In this document: piece by piece, positions 43,928 to 53,600 of the stretch | How positions within the stretch are numbered: the stretch's first letter is position 1 | How the letters are laid out: each line of letters opens with the position of its first letter | NCBI GenBank assembly: GCA_020073265.1 | Contig: JAIQFN010000034.1 | Span: 1-64,000, forward strand | Origin: Terriglobia bacterium | GTDB taxonomy: Bacteria; Acidobacteriota; Terriglobia; Bryobacterales; Bryobacteraceae | Reading direction: 5' to 3' | Length of the DNA: 64,000 nucleotides | Notes under the pieces: model-generated | The model's database searches: none | Told to the model about the DNA's origin: nothing | Seen by the model: only the letters and a program-made list of their open reading frames with translations | Program-made: the position numbers and the translations under genes

Positions 43928-45085
43928 ATGTTCTCTTCGCGGCTCGACTGGAGCGCGCAGCCGAATCCTATTTCGAAACTGCTGCAGGCGAAGCGCGAGG
44001 CGGGCGAGGTTCTGCTCGACCTGACGGAATCGAATCCCACGCGTGCGGGTCTTGTGTATCCGGAGGATCGGATTCTCGCGGCGCTGGCCGATCCGAGATC
44101 GCTCAGCTACGAGCCGGATCCGGCCGGGATCCAGGCTGCGCGCTCGGCTGTGGCCGAATACTATTCCGGACGCGTCGCTTCCGAGCAAATTCTGCTGACG
44201 GCCAGCACCAGCGAGGCCTACGGGTATGTGTTCAAACTGCTGGCCGATCCGGGCGACCAGGTGCTGGTGCCGCGCCCTTCCTATCCTCTGTTCGAGTTCC
44301 TGGCGGCGTTGGAGTCGGTGCATCCGGCGGAGTATCCGCTGGTTTATGACGGTGGCTGGAGGATCGATTTCGATGCGCTCAGGCGGCGCGTGACAGAGCG
44401 CACGCGGGCCATCGTGGTGGTGAATCCCAACAACCCGACCGGGTCGTTCTTGAAGCAGGCGGAACTGGCGGAGCTGGTGGAGCTGTGCCGGGAGCGTCAG
44501 CTTGCGCTCATCTCCGATGAGGTCTTCTCCGACTATGGTTTCGAGGAAGACGCGCGGCGCGTGCGATCGCTTGTGGGGGTCCAAGATGTTCCGACTTTTG
44601 TCCTGAGCGGTCTGTCGAAGTTGGTTGGCCTGCCGCAGGTGAAGCTGGGCTGGATCGTGGTGGGAGGCCCGGCGGCGGTGCGGGGCCAAGCCATGGATCG
44701 GCTGGAGCTGATCTCGGACACATACCTCTCGGTGGGAACGCCGGTCCAGTGGGCGGCTGGGTCGCTGCTCGGCTTGCGGGATCAGATCCAGGGCCAGATC
44801 CTGGACCGAGTCCGACGAAATCGGGAATTTCTGGCGTGCCAGATTGGAACCAACTCGCCCTGGCGGGTGCTCGACGCCGAGGGCGGTTGGTATGCGGTCC
44901 TGGAAGCGCCACGGATCCACAGCGAAGAAGAATGGGTGCTCAGCCTGCTGGGTGAAGACAACGTGCTGGTGCAGCCCGGGTTCTTCTTCGATTTTGAAAG
45001 GGAAGCCTACCTGGTGGCGAGCCTGCTCACTCCTCCGGAGACGTTCCGGGAGGGGATCGGGCGCATTCTGGCGCGCGTAACCTGA
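43928..45085 (+). CDS. PLP-dependent aminotransferase, class I/II
   Basis: This 385-residue enzyme has the fold-type I aminotransferase motifs: LDLTESNPT at the start, YYSGRVASEQILLTASTSEA, PRPSYPLFEF, VVVNPNNPTGSF, the aspartate region LISDEVFSDY, and the PLP lysine Lys231 in SGLSKLVGLPQVKLGW. It would move an amino group between an amino acid and a 2-oxo acid; the exact substrate is not clear from sequence. Its end directly abuts the convergent TPR gene. Confidence 0.9.
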   Translation: MFSSRLDWSAQPNPISKLLQAKREAGEVLLDLTESNPTRAGLVYPEDRILAALADPRSLSYEPDPAGIQAARSAVAEYYSGRVASEQILLTASTSEAYGYVFKLLADPGDQVLVPRPSYPLFEFLAALESVHPAEYPLVYDGGWRIDFDALRRRVTERTRAIVVVNPNNPTGSFLKQAELAELVELCRERQLALISDEVFSDYGFEEDARRVRSLVGVQDVPTFVLSGLSKLVGLPQVKLGWIVVGGPAAVRGQAMDRLELISDTYLSVGTPVQWAAGSLLGLRDQIQGQILDRVRRNREFLACQIGTNSPWRVLDAEGGWYAVLEAPRIHSEEEWVLSLLGEDNVLVQPGFFFDFEREAYLVASLLTPPETFREGIGRILARVT

Positions 45086-46342
45086 CTACTTGCGCAGCGA
45101 CTTGGCGAAGCGCGCGTACTGCTGCTCGGCCTGCGTACGCTCGGGGTGACTGCTTTGCAGACTTTTCCGGTAGATGTCGAGGGCCTGGCGGTAGTACTCG
45201 GCGGCCTCGGAAGCGCAATGGTCCTGCTCCTCGATTTTTCCAGCGATCATGAGCAGTCTGGCGAACGAGGAATCATCGGCGCCCCCGGTTTTTCGTTCGG
45301 TTTCGAGCGCATCCTGGATGAGAGACTTGGCCTCGGTGTAGTTGCGCTCGCCCAGGAACGCTTCGGCCAGCCCGGCCTTCACACGCGCCACCAGCACGTG
45401 CGCCGATCCCAGCAGATGTTGATAGATGGCCAGGCTTTGATGGAGGCGCTGTTTGGCGACGGCGTATTTTCCCTGGTCGATCGCGACCCGGCCAAGCTGG
45501 CTGAGCGCGGCGGCCTGTTGAGGATCGTTGGCGGCTTCGTAGATATGCAGGGCTTTGTTGAGCAGCGGCTCGGCGCGGGAGGCGTTGTTTTCCAGGCGGT
45601 ACAGCTCTCCCAAATCGAGCAGTGTGTCGGCGAGCACAGGAGCTGGGTTGCCTTCCTGGTTGCCCAATTCCAGCGATTCCTTCAACAACGGCTCGGCCGG
45701 TTCGTAGCGGCCTTCTGCCATATAGGCGGTTGCCAGGTTGGCCAGGCAGCCGGCCAGGAAATCCCGGGGCAAAGACGAGTCTCGGTGCAGGATTCCGATG
45801 ACGTTCTGGAGGAGATCTTCGGCCTCGGCTGGGGATCCGCGCACCGTCAAGAGCACGCCGAGGTGGCGGGCGGCGGTGAGGGTGCAGAGATGCGTTTCGC
45901 CGTGGGCTGCGCGGCACGCCTGCATGGCTTGGCGCAGCAGGGGCTCTGCCTCCATCGGGCGGCCCTGGTCGAGCCGTAGTTCGCCCAGGCCGTCCAGCAC
46001 GTACCCGAGCAGCGAATTGCCTTTGGGCCCCAATGCTTCGACGGCGCTCTTGGCTTCCAGGAATAGCGATTCGGCTTGGGTGAGGTTCCCTTGGAGCTGG
46101 TAGGTAATTGCGAGCGTATGCGCACTTTTCACCGTTCGCTGGTCCGGTTGGGGGAATTTTCGCGCCTGTGCGAGGGAGGCCGCCAGTGGAGAGACAGCTT
46201 GGGCGAAGCGGCCGGCGTCGAAGTCCGCCATGCCTTGGTCGAAGTTGACCTCCCAGCTTGGCTTCTCCTGCGCCGCGAAAAGGGGCGCAGCCAGGCAGAA
46301 TGCGATGACAAAGCTCCGCCTTGGACTCATCCGATGAGTCAT
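45086..46342 (-). CDS. Secreted TPR protein
   Basis: This 418-residue protein begins MTHRMSPRRSFVIAFC with a signal peptide (about 5-28, ending LFAAQ). The rest is TPR repeats of the Kinesin-light-chain type (about 75-415), for example LAITYQLQGNLTQAESLFLE, LDGLGELRLDQGRPMEAEPL, LANLATAYMAEGRYEPAEPL and ALSQLGRVAIDQGKYAVAKQ. The start ATG 46342 is supported by AAGGAGG just upstream (46348-46354). It likely binds other proteins outside the membrane. The gene upstream is separated by 275 bases. Confidence 0.9.
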   Translation of the reverse strand: MTHRMSPRRSFVIAFCLAAPLFAAQEKPSWEVNFDQGMADFDAGRFAQAVSPLAASLAQARKFPQPDQRTVKSAHTLAITYQLQGNLTQAESLFLEAKSAVEALGPKGNSLLGYVLDGLGELRLDQGRPMEAEPLLRQAMQACRAAHGETHLCTLTAARHLGVLLTVRGSPAEAEDLLQNVIGILHRDSSLPRDFLAGCLANLATAYMAEGRYEPAEPLLKESLELGNQEGNPAPVLADTLLDLGELYRLENNASRAEPLLNKALHIYEAANDPQQAAALSQLGRVAIDQGKYAVAKQRLHQSLAIYQHLLGSAHVLVARVKAGLAEAFLGERNYTEAKSLIQDALETERKTGGADDSSFARLLMIAGKIEEQDHCASEAAEYYRQALDIYRKSLQSSHPERTQAEQQYARFAKSLRK

Positions 46343-46471
46343 GACTGCCTCCTTGCTGTCGGGGATCGCACGCTCTGGGCAGGTGAACAGTTTCAAACCG
46401 GCAGACCGGCGTTCCGATTTCTCTTATCGGACGCTGCCCGAATCATCCGCCGCGAGCGAAGTGAATCTCAG

Positions 46472-46504
46472 GCACCGTTGAAAAGAAACAGATTTTGACG
46501 GTGC
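46472..46504 (-). terminator. Hairpin between small gene and TPR gene
   Basis: GCACCGT (46472-46478) and ACGGTGC (46498-46504) can pair across an AT-rich loop with further partial AAAA/TTTT pairing. It lies between the minus-strand 82-residue gene and the TPR gene and could end transcription of the former. No clear U-tract. Confidence 0.35.
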
Positions 46505-46617
46505 TTCCGTTCCATGCCAGGCTGCCGGAGCGCCGCTCGTGAGGATATTAAACACATCACTGGCGATGCTTTGAGCATTTCAGTTGCCATTCAGATTTAC
46601 GCGGATGAAGCGCGGAC

Positions 46618-46866
46618 TCAGGAGGCGGCCGAGGTGGATTCGGAGGGATTGGGCCAGGACGCGCCGATCCGGGCGTTGGCGATTTCCATGACGCGGGAGC
46701 AGCAGCCGGTCAGAGAAATGCTGATGTCGCGAATCGAATTCCCGTGGAAGCGGACGCGCGGGGCCTGGTGATGCTCGGGGCAGCGGACGCCGCGCAACTT
46801 TTCTTCCGTCGCTTGCTTGAACCGTTCGACTCGAAGCCTGTCGAAGTCCGTGAGCACCGAGAACAT
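46618..46866 (-). CDS. Small conserved Cys/His protein
   Basis: This 82-residue protein has RVERFKQATEEKLRGVRCPE, then HHQAPRVRFHG, and ISLTGCCSRVMEIANARIG. The motif C29-x2-HH with CC at 55-56 resembles short acidobacterial proteins I have seen with the same layout. The conserved cysteines and histidines suggest metal binding. Function unknown. It is divergent from the membrane glycosyltransferase gene at 46957. Confidence 0.6.
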   Translation of the reverse strand: MFSVLTDFDRLRVERFKQATEEKLRGVRCPEHHQAPRVRFHGNSIRDISISLTGCCSRVMEIANARIGASWPNPSESTSAAS

Positions 46867-46956
46867 TCTAGCATGGAATTGTTACAAACAAGAGAAAAAC
46901 CTGATGTCTGAGTGCGATCCGCCCGGCCTGCTCCCGCCAGGCGTTCGCGCGAGCGC

Positions 46957-49338
46957 ATGCGCCACGGCTCGCGCGCGTTTGAGCTAAGCTTTCAGTACCG
47001 AACTTTGCTTGCCGAACGATCCGTCCTGGTCTTCGCCGTCTTCATCGCGCTGCTGGTTCTCGTGGCCGCGTACTTCAACGTGCGCAACGGAGATGTCGAT
47101 GAGTTGGGTCTCTACAACCCCAGCTACATGCTGGCGCATTACGGCAAGCTGACCTATCCGGCGTATAGGATATTCGACGCTCCGGTGATCGCGCACCCGC
47201 CGGTGCACGTGGGCTTGATCGGCCTGTTCGCGCGACTCGGGTTCACCTGGTACTACTCGGAAGCGACGCCGACCGTGCTGTTCTTTCTGCTGCTGATCGT
47301 CGCGATCGTGCGCGGGGCATTTCCGCCGGTGGTGAAACTGGGGCTGCTGTTCTCGATTGGTCTGCTGATGTTTCCCGGCGAATCGCTGGCTGTGTACTTC
47401 GGGACGCGCCCGGAGGGGCACGTGCACGCCGCGTGGCTGGCCGGACTGGTGTTGCTCGAATCCGGGCGGCTCGATAACTGGAATCGCGCGCAGCTTTTCG
47501 CCGGCGCATTTCTGCTGACCTGGGCTTCGGGCGTGCATTACTACGCGGCTCCTGCGCTTCTGGGCGCGGGCGTATACATGCTCTGGGCGGTGTTGAATCT
47601 GGGCTGGAGCGAGGCCAAGCCGCGGGTGCTGGCTGTGTGCGCGGGCGGCTGCCTGTTTGGCGTGCCGTATCTTGCTTTCTATGTCGTGCCGTATTTCAAG
47701 CAGATCCTGGATGAGATCGGTGGCGCTCAGCCGGGCCAAGGGGTTGCGGCGGCGGTGCGCGACCAACTGGATCTGTACAAGGCGTTGGGGAGCAGCGCGG
47801 CGATTCCGGAACTGGTCCGAGCTCCGGCCAGGCTGGGGATTCCGCTGGTCGTGTTGTCGACCGCGATACTTGCCGCCGTGCGATCCACACGGGGCATCGC
47901 GCTGGCGGCGCTGCCATTGCTGTTGGCGGTCTACGTCTCGTTCCACAAACAGGCTACCTACACGATCCATGAGATAGCGTTGTACGCGGCGGCGGCGGTC
48001 ATCGCAATTCTGATGGCCGGCGATTGGATTGCGAGGCGTGCCGGACTGGGGCGCGCCTTCCTGCCGGCGGCGGCGGTCTGCCTGGGCGTCTATCTGGTGA
48101 CAGGCAACGCGGCGCTGCGAGGGGCGGCCATCACCTGGAAGCCGCAAGTTTACGAGGCCGACGTCGCGCGCGCGGCCGAACGCGAGATCCTGGGTCCGCA
48201 CGCGCGGGTGGCATCCCGAACCGGCGCCTGGTATTCATCCGGCGCCGAGCATTGGCATCCCGTCATGGACGATCTGCTGCGCCTCAACGCTCCGTACGTT
48301 CCGGCGGCGTACTTCGCTGATTTCGATGCGATCGCCGAGTATCCGCATTTCAGCGACTTCACTCAGAACCCCGAGCACACCACGATTTCTTCCTGGTATG
48401 CGGACGGCACCCTGAAGCTGCGCGGGTTTTTTTTCGCCGAGACCAACTACCAACTCCGGCAAGTGCTGCTGAGTGCGAAAGCGCCCCCGCAGGTGCAGGG
48501 CTACGTGGAGCGCGAAGGGAAGCTGTACCGGTTCGAGCAGGATGCGGCGGGGGATTCGCACGTGCTATCGGCGGTGTGTCCCTCATCGCCGCAAGTTTAT
48601 GCGCCGGGAGCGTTTCCGATCCTGCTGAATCTTCCGCGGGGAACTCCACCCGAGCGCGCCGTGCTGGTTACCGTGCTCACACCGCTCGATTCCGTCGAGC
48701 CGGCCGGCTGGATGAAGCGCTCGTGCCGGCAGATCGCGGAGGTTCGAGGATCGCTTCGCGCCGCCGACCTGGACGCCTTGGTTCGATCCTTGCGGCGCGA
48801 GGACACGACCATCCATTTCTATCGCAATGTGGAACAGGTGCCGGGCTTCATCGGCGCGGGCTTGCCGCCGGCGCTGGCTCCGCCGGCCAGTGCGGTGGTG
48901 GCGCTCGGTGGCGTGCTGGATCTTTCCAAGATCCAGACTGCCGATCCGCGCGCGCGCTTCGAACGCGGGCGGCCGATCCGCATCACCACGTCCCAGGGTC
49001 TCGGGCAATTCGCGGTGCACATCCCCATCGCTCACGGCGAAGCGATCAGCATGCCGTGCTGGGTTCAGTTGCGGCTGAAAGTGACGGCGGGCCGCATCGG
49101 GTTCGCTGCCTGGGACCTCAAGCTAGGCGTTCTGAAGCGCACGCCCGTCGCGCTGCTGAAGGGCCCGGAGCCGGTGAATATCGTTCTGGCCATGCCCAAC
49201 CTGCGCGGTGCGTCTTACATCACGATCATCAACGCGAGCGACGATGGCGCGTCGCAAGTCGAACTTTACGATGCCGGGATACTGGTGAGCCAGGCGGACT
49301 GGGAACGCAACCAGGCGGCGCTGGCCAAGCTGCGCTAG
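46957..49338 (+). CDS. Multi-TM GT-C-like glycosyltransferase with C-terminal beta domain
   Basis: This 793-residue protein has a first TM at about 20-40 (ERSVLVFAVFIALLVLVAAY), then DVDELGLYNPSYMLAHYGKL with an acidic motif of the type that binds lipid-phosphate sugars in ArnT/PMT-like enzymes, and about ten more TM segments to about residue 400. The soluble part includes a region (about 400-660) and a beta-rich C-terminal domain (668-778, RPIRITTSQGLGQFAVHIPI). That domain recurs in 58167-60377 and 60386-62308. The start ATG 46957 keeps the protein free of the upstream repeat-like GC-rich stretch. Its stop overlaps the convergent gene by four bases (CTAG). It probably transfers a sugar from a polyprenyl carrier. 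Confidence 0.85.
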   Translation: MRHGSRAFELSFQYRTLLAERSVLVFAVFIALLVLVAAYFNVRNGDVDELGLYNPSYMLAHYGKLTYPAYRIFDAPVIAHPPVHVGLIGLFARLGFTWYYSEATPTVLFFLLLIVAIVRGAFPPVVKLGLLFSIGLLMFPGESLAVYFGTRPEGHVHAAWLAGLVLLESGRLDNWNRAQLFAGAFLLTWASGVHYYAAPALLGAGVYMLWAVLNLGWSEAKPRVLAVCAGGCLFGVPYLAFYVVPYFKQILDEIGGAQPGQGVAAAVRDQLDLYKALGSSAAIPELVRAPARLGIPLVVLSTAILAAVRSTRGIALAALPLLLAVYVSFHKQATYTIHEIALYAAAAVIAILMAGDWIARRAGLGRAFLPAAAVCLGVYLVTGNAALRGAAITWKPQVYEADVARAAEREILGPHARVASRTGAWYSSGAEHWHPVMDDLLRLNAPYVPAAYFADFDAIAEYPHFSDFTQNPEHTTISSWYADGTLKLRGFFFAETNYQLRQVLLSAKAPPQVQGYVEREGKLYRFEQDAAGDSHVLSAVCPSSPQVYAPGAFPILLNLPRGTPPERAVLVTVLTPLDSVEPAGWMKRSCRQIAEVRGSLRAADLDALVRSLRREDTTIHFYRNVEQVPGFIGAGLPPALAPPASAVVALGGVLDLSKIQTADPRARFERGRPIRITTSQGLGQFAVHIPIAHGEAISMPCWVQLRLKVTAGRIGFAAWDLKLGVLKRTPVALLKGPEPVNIVLAMPNLRGASYITIINASDDGASQVELYDAGILVSQADWERNQAALAKLR

Positions 49339-50648
49339 CGGCGCCAGGCCGGCTCGTCCACCAGGATCTTCTTGCTCAATGCGGCGAAGTTGTATTCCGA
49401 GCAAACGCGGTTCTGCAAGTAGCGCGCGACATCGCGGCGCTTGCGCGGGTTGCCGAGAAACTCCTCCACCTTGGCGTTGAGCTCGTCCAGGTTGCGGTAC
49501 ATCACCTCGTTCGCGGCGTCGCCCATGCCCTGGTGGAAGTCTTCTTTGTAATCGAAGAGGATGAAGCCGCCGCAGGCGAAGCAGCCCATGATCTTGGGCG
49601 AGACGCCGGTGTTGTAGCCCAGGTTGACGACGTCCACGATGATGTCGCTGTTCATGAACAGCAGTGGCAGCTCGTTGAAATAATCGAGGCATTTGCGGAA
49701 GCGCATGTGGTACTGGTCGCGCAACCGGGCGACGCTGCCCGGCTCGACGAAGTTGCCGTAGAAATCGAAGTCGCGTTTGAGCGCGGTCAGCACGCCCAGC
49801 CGGGCGTTGGTGTTGCCCATGGTCTCGATTTCCTCGTGCATGAATCCCCAGAAGAAGGAGTGGTTTGCATCCAGGCGCAGGCGCTTGCGCGTGGGTGCGT
49901 CGAGGGCGTCGATCTCGGAGGTGATCAGGTCCCAAAGGCAATCGGTGAGGCGGGCTTTCTTGGCGGCCTGGACGCGCGCTTCGAGAGCCGCGAGCTCCGG
50001 CTCCTGGCGGAACGGCAGAGTGTCGGTGGCCTTCAGATACACATTGCCGGCGAAGGCCATGCGAGTCCGGAAGGCGCTGGGCGATGGCGTACGGTATCCG
50101 TAGCGGACGTAGTTCGGATAGGCGGGCTGGAGGAAGAAGCGCACATTGCTTCGGTCGACGATACCGAGCTTGTCGAGCGCGGCGATGTGGCCGCGGTCGG
50201 GCGAATAGTGCAGGTAGAGCGGGTGGCTCAGGACGCTCTTGATTCTGCGGATGCAGCCGCCGGTGGATTCCTTGGGGTCCAGAGGGAGCGGCCCGACAAT
50301 CTGCTGGGGAAGCTGCAGCAGGCCGTGGTCCCAGAGCATCAAGGTGGGGATCTGCAGGACATCGGTGAAGATATTTTGCCGGTCCGGCGTCGCGCAGAGC
50401 AGAATGTAGAGCGCGTTGGGAAGCGAAATGGCGGCATCGGGCCGGAAGGATTTCAGCGCGTCGATGGCGCTTCGGATGTAGATGTCGTTCTGGGTGGTGA
50501 ATCCGCCCACGTGCAGGTCGAAGACCTCGGCGCCCAGCCGGCGCAACTCCTCGGTCATCTCGATGGCGAAGTTGTAGTCGATTCCGCCGAACCAATCGTG
50601 CGGCGGCAAAGTCGCCACCAGGCGGAGGCCTTCCAGCGGTTGGCTCAT
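49335..50648 (-). CDS. CgeB-like glycosyltransferase
   Basis: This 437-residue protein has two Rossmann-like domains of the GT-B type. The N-terminal half has RLVATLPPHDWFGGIDYNFA and AISLPNALYILLCATPDRQN, with LWDHGLLQLPQQIVGPLPL. The C-terminal half has FYGNFVEPGSVARLRDQYHM, then VVNLGYNTGVSPKIMGCFAC and GGFILFDYKEDFHQG, typical of Glyco_trans_1_2/CgeB proteins. It is probably a cytoplasmic sugar transferase. ATG 50648 overlaps the stop of the preceding gene by four bases (ATGA). Confidence 0.88.
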   Translation of the reverse strand: MSQPLEGLRLVATLPPHDWFGGIDYNFAIEMTEELRRLGAEVFDLHVGGFTTQNDIYIRSAIDALKSFRPDAAISLPNALYILLCATPDRQNIFTDVLQIPTLMLWDHGLLQLPQQIVGPLPLDPKESTGGCIRRIKSVLSHPLYLHYSPDRGHIAALDKLGIVDRSNVRFFLQPAYPNYVRYGYRTPSPSAFRTRMAFAGNVYLKATDTLPFRQEPELAALEARVQAAKKARLTDCLWDLITSEIDALDAPTRKRLRLDANHSFFWGFMHEEIETMGNTNARLGVLTALKRDFDFYGNFVEPGSVARLRDQYHMRFRKCLDYFNELPLLFMNSDIIVDVVNLGYNTGVSPKIMGCFACGGFILFDYKEDFHQGMGDAANEVMYRNLDELNAKVEEFLGNPRKRRDVARYLQNRVCSEYNFAALSKKILVDEPAWRR

Positions 50649-53600
50649 CGTTCCTGCCATTTCTTGAGGGCGACTTTGGCGACGATGCGGCCTACGTGAA
50701 CGGCGAAGAACGGCAGGCCCAGGATGCGTCGGATCATGGGGCGCTTGGCGGGGGGCTGCGGGCCCAGCAGCGGGATTTCGATGTGGGCGCTTCCGATGAC
50801 GGCGCGCGCCAGGCGGATTCCGAGCGGCCGAGGGTCATCGGACCAGCCGAGCGATGCAGCGGGTTGGACATCGGGGATCTCGAAGGTCAGGGTGAGTTCC
50901 GAAGAGCCGGCCAGGACGGCCGCCGGGATGTTGATGGAACGCTTGTGCGCCTCCCGATCGGGGCCGAGCGTCCAATCTCCCACTACGTGGCCATTGGCTT
51001 TCACGCGGACTGGCAGGCGCGGCGAGCTTCCACCCAGGTTGCAGTCGGAAATGACGAAGGCGGCGGGGAGGTCGCCGGCGGGCGCGGTCTCGAAGGACAC
51101 TTTCATGCTGGACTCCGCGCCGATGGTCCAGGATCCGTAGGGGTCGGGCGCAGTCCATTGGGAGCCCAGGCCGTCGCCGATGAAGGTGATCGAATCGCCG
51201 CCCTCGGCAAAATCGATCAGCGCGCCCAGGCGATAGCGCAGGGAGCCGGCCGGCCTGAGCTCCAGCTTGGTGAAACGGAAGCCGAGCGGGCGTTGGTCGG
51301 ACGAGTTCCAGCCGAGTTGCTTGGGCGAGCGCGGCGCGTCGATGCGGAAGGTGAATCTGGCAGGCCGCTGAGATTCGAGGATGTGCGCCGGAACGAGAAT
51401 CCTGCGCTGCTCGGTGAAGCGCGTCGGGATGGTCCAGGTGGCCAGGTCGAGGCCGTTGACGGCGACGGTGACGCCGATCTCGGATTGCTCGGCTGAGACC
51501 GCGGCGTCGGTGATGGTGAACACGGCGTTGATCAGGCCGTCGATCGGTTCGGGCACCAGGACGTCCAGGCCGGCTTCGGGACCGAGCGTCCAGGCGCCCA
51601 GATCGTCGGGATTGGTCCAGCATTCGTCGAGGTGATAGAGGCCGGCGCCCTGGCGGGTAAAATCGATGGCTTGGTTGAGCGGGCAGGCCAGGCGATCCGA
51701 TCCGGTGAAAAGAATCTGCTGGACCTTGATGCTCAGCTCGCGGGGGTCTTCGCTGACCGGCTGCTGCCCTTTGGCGATCAAAATCTGCTGGGCCGATTGC
51801 GGATCTTGCGGCCGGAGTTCGAGGCGGCACGAAGTTTTTCCCGCCATCAGCCGAAGCGGCAAGACCACCTTGCAGCGGGAAATCTCGTAGCGCATGTAGA
51901 TGGTCCAGCGCGCGAGTTGTTCGCCTTCGAAGAAGACCTTAAGGTGGATGGGATGGTCGTCCAGATTCAGGAAGCCTTCGGTGATGCGGAGGTAGGCCAC
52001 CAGATCGCCGGTCAGGGACGGATCGGGTTGGAACACGATGGCCGCGCGATAGCCGTCGATCCAGGAGCCGGTGTAGTCCATCGCGCCCCAGTCGCCGTCT
52101 TTGTAGCGGGCCGAGCGGCCTTGCGAGGTCAGGTCCAGCGCGTGTCCCGGCGCGACGACGGCGAGCGAGTGATCGGCCTCGTCGTAGGCGAAGTAGGAGC
52201 GCATCAGGTCTTCGTTGTACTTCCAGGGCGATCCTTTGTAGCGGCGATCCTCGCCCACTCGGGCGCGGCCTTTGCGGATATGCACGGGATAAGGCGTCTC
52301 GGTGGCGAGCATGAACTGGCCGATGAAGCGCTGGAAGACGTAGTGCACCGCGTTGAGCGCGAGAAAATCCGCGTAGCGTCCGCCGGAACGCTGCAGGCGG
52401 TCGCATTGTTCCGAGCAAGCTTCCAGTGACCTTGCGACGGCGCCCAGGCTGTAGCGCAGCTCGCGCGGCCAATCGGTAACGCGGGCCACCTGGCCGAGAT
52501 TCAGGCCGGTCTGGTCGAGGCCGAAATCGAAGATGATCAGGTCGTAGTTGGCCGCCAGGTGGCGCTCGAGCGATTCATCGCCCGCTGGCTGGGGATCGGC
52601 CGGAAGCGTGCCGGCGGGTGCGCTGCCGCCCGAGAGCAACTCCGCGACATAGTGCAAAGGGCGGGTGAATTGCATCCTGGCGGCGCACTCGGCGATCAGT
52701 TCGAGCATCCGGGGATTGTTGCCTGCATAGACAAAACGCGCATCCGGAGGGTACACGGTGAAGTGCGCTGCGACGTACGGCAGGGCATGCTCGGGATAGT
52801 AGAAGACGAAATTCCGGGCGTCGTTGGCGTCGGTGGGATAGGGGGCCTGCTGCGGTCCTCCCAAAGTCTCCGTGAGCGCGCAAAGGTACCGCGCCGCCGG
52901 GCCATTCGAGAAATCCAGCTCTTCCACCGGTTCGTTGGGCGCTCCCCAGGTGTCTTTCTGGTGGTGCGCAACGGCCTCCTCCATGTCCCAGACGAACTGC
53001 TGCAGATTGTTTTCCAGCTTGATGTCGGTTTGATGCAGGGGCGTGGGGACGCGGGTGTGATCGCAGTGATAGCCCTTGACCAGATGCGCCAGGCTCTCGG
53101 TGCGATTACCGAAGTACAGGCACAGGCGCTTGCACATGTTGGAATCGGCGTGCCAGCCATGCGTCATGCGCTCATCGAAGCCGCAGATATCGAACAGCGT
53201 CTGGCGCGGCATCAATTGGAAGTCGCCCGGAGAATCGAAGCGCATATAGGGAACGCGCAACGCCACTTCGTGCAGGTGCAGCCGGGGACCCAGGTCCTCG
53301 CACAGGCGGATGATTTCTTGCGGATCGCTGCGAGGGAACGATTCCCAGACCGGCTCGGGCACTTCGAAGCGCGGGGCGATGTATTGGCCGTCGGGGAGAT
53401 CGCGAACCGCGTCACCCAGACTGGAGATGCTCTTGTCCAGGACGAAGACCATGTCGGTGTTGGTGGTCAGAATCCAGCGGTTTCTGGGGTTCGATCTGCG
53501 GATGGCGACGTTGCGGGTGTGCGGCTCGGTGGCGAACAGATGAGTGTGCCCGACCATGCGCCAGTACAGTTGAGGGCGCATGCGGAAGACGCGCAGGACG

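Noticed and set aside
46930-46965. Possible sixth REP2 copy
   Set aside because: Only GCGC-rich similarity (GCATGCGCCAC); no clear first hairpin or loop, so it could be chance.
48576-50699. 707-codon open frame on the plus strand
   Set aside because: It crosses the end of one glycosyltransferase in another frame and then runs antisense to a second; no domain is visible.
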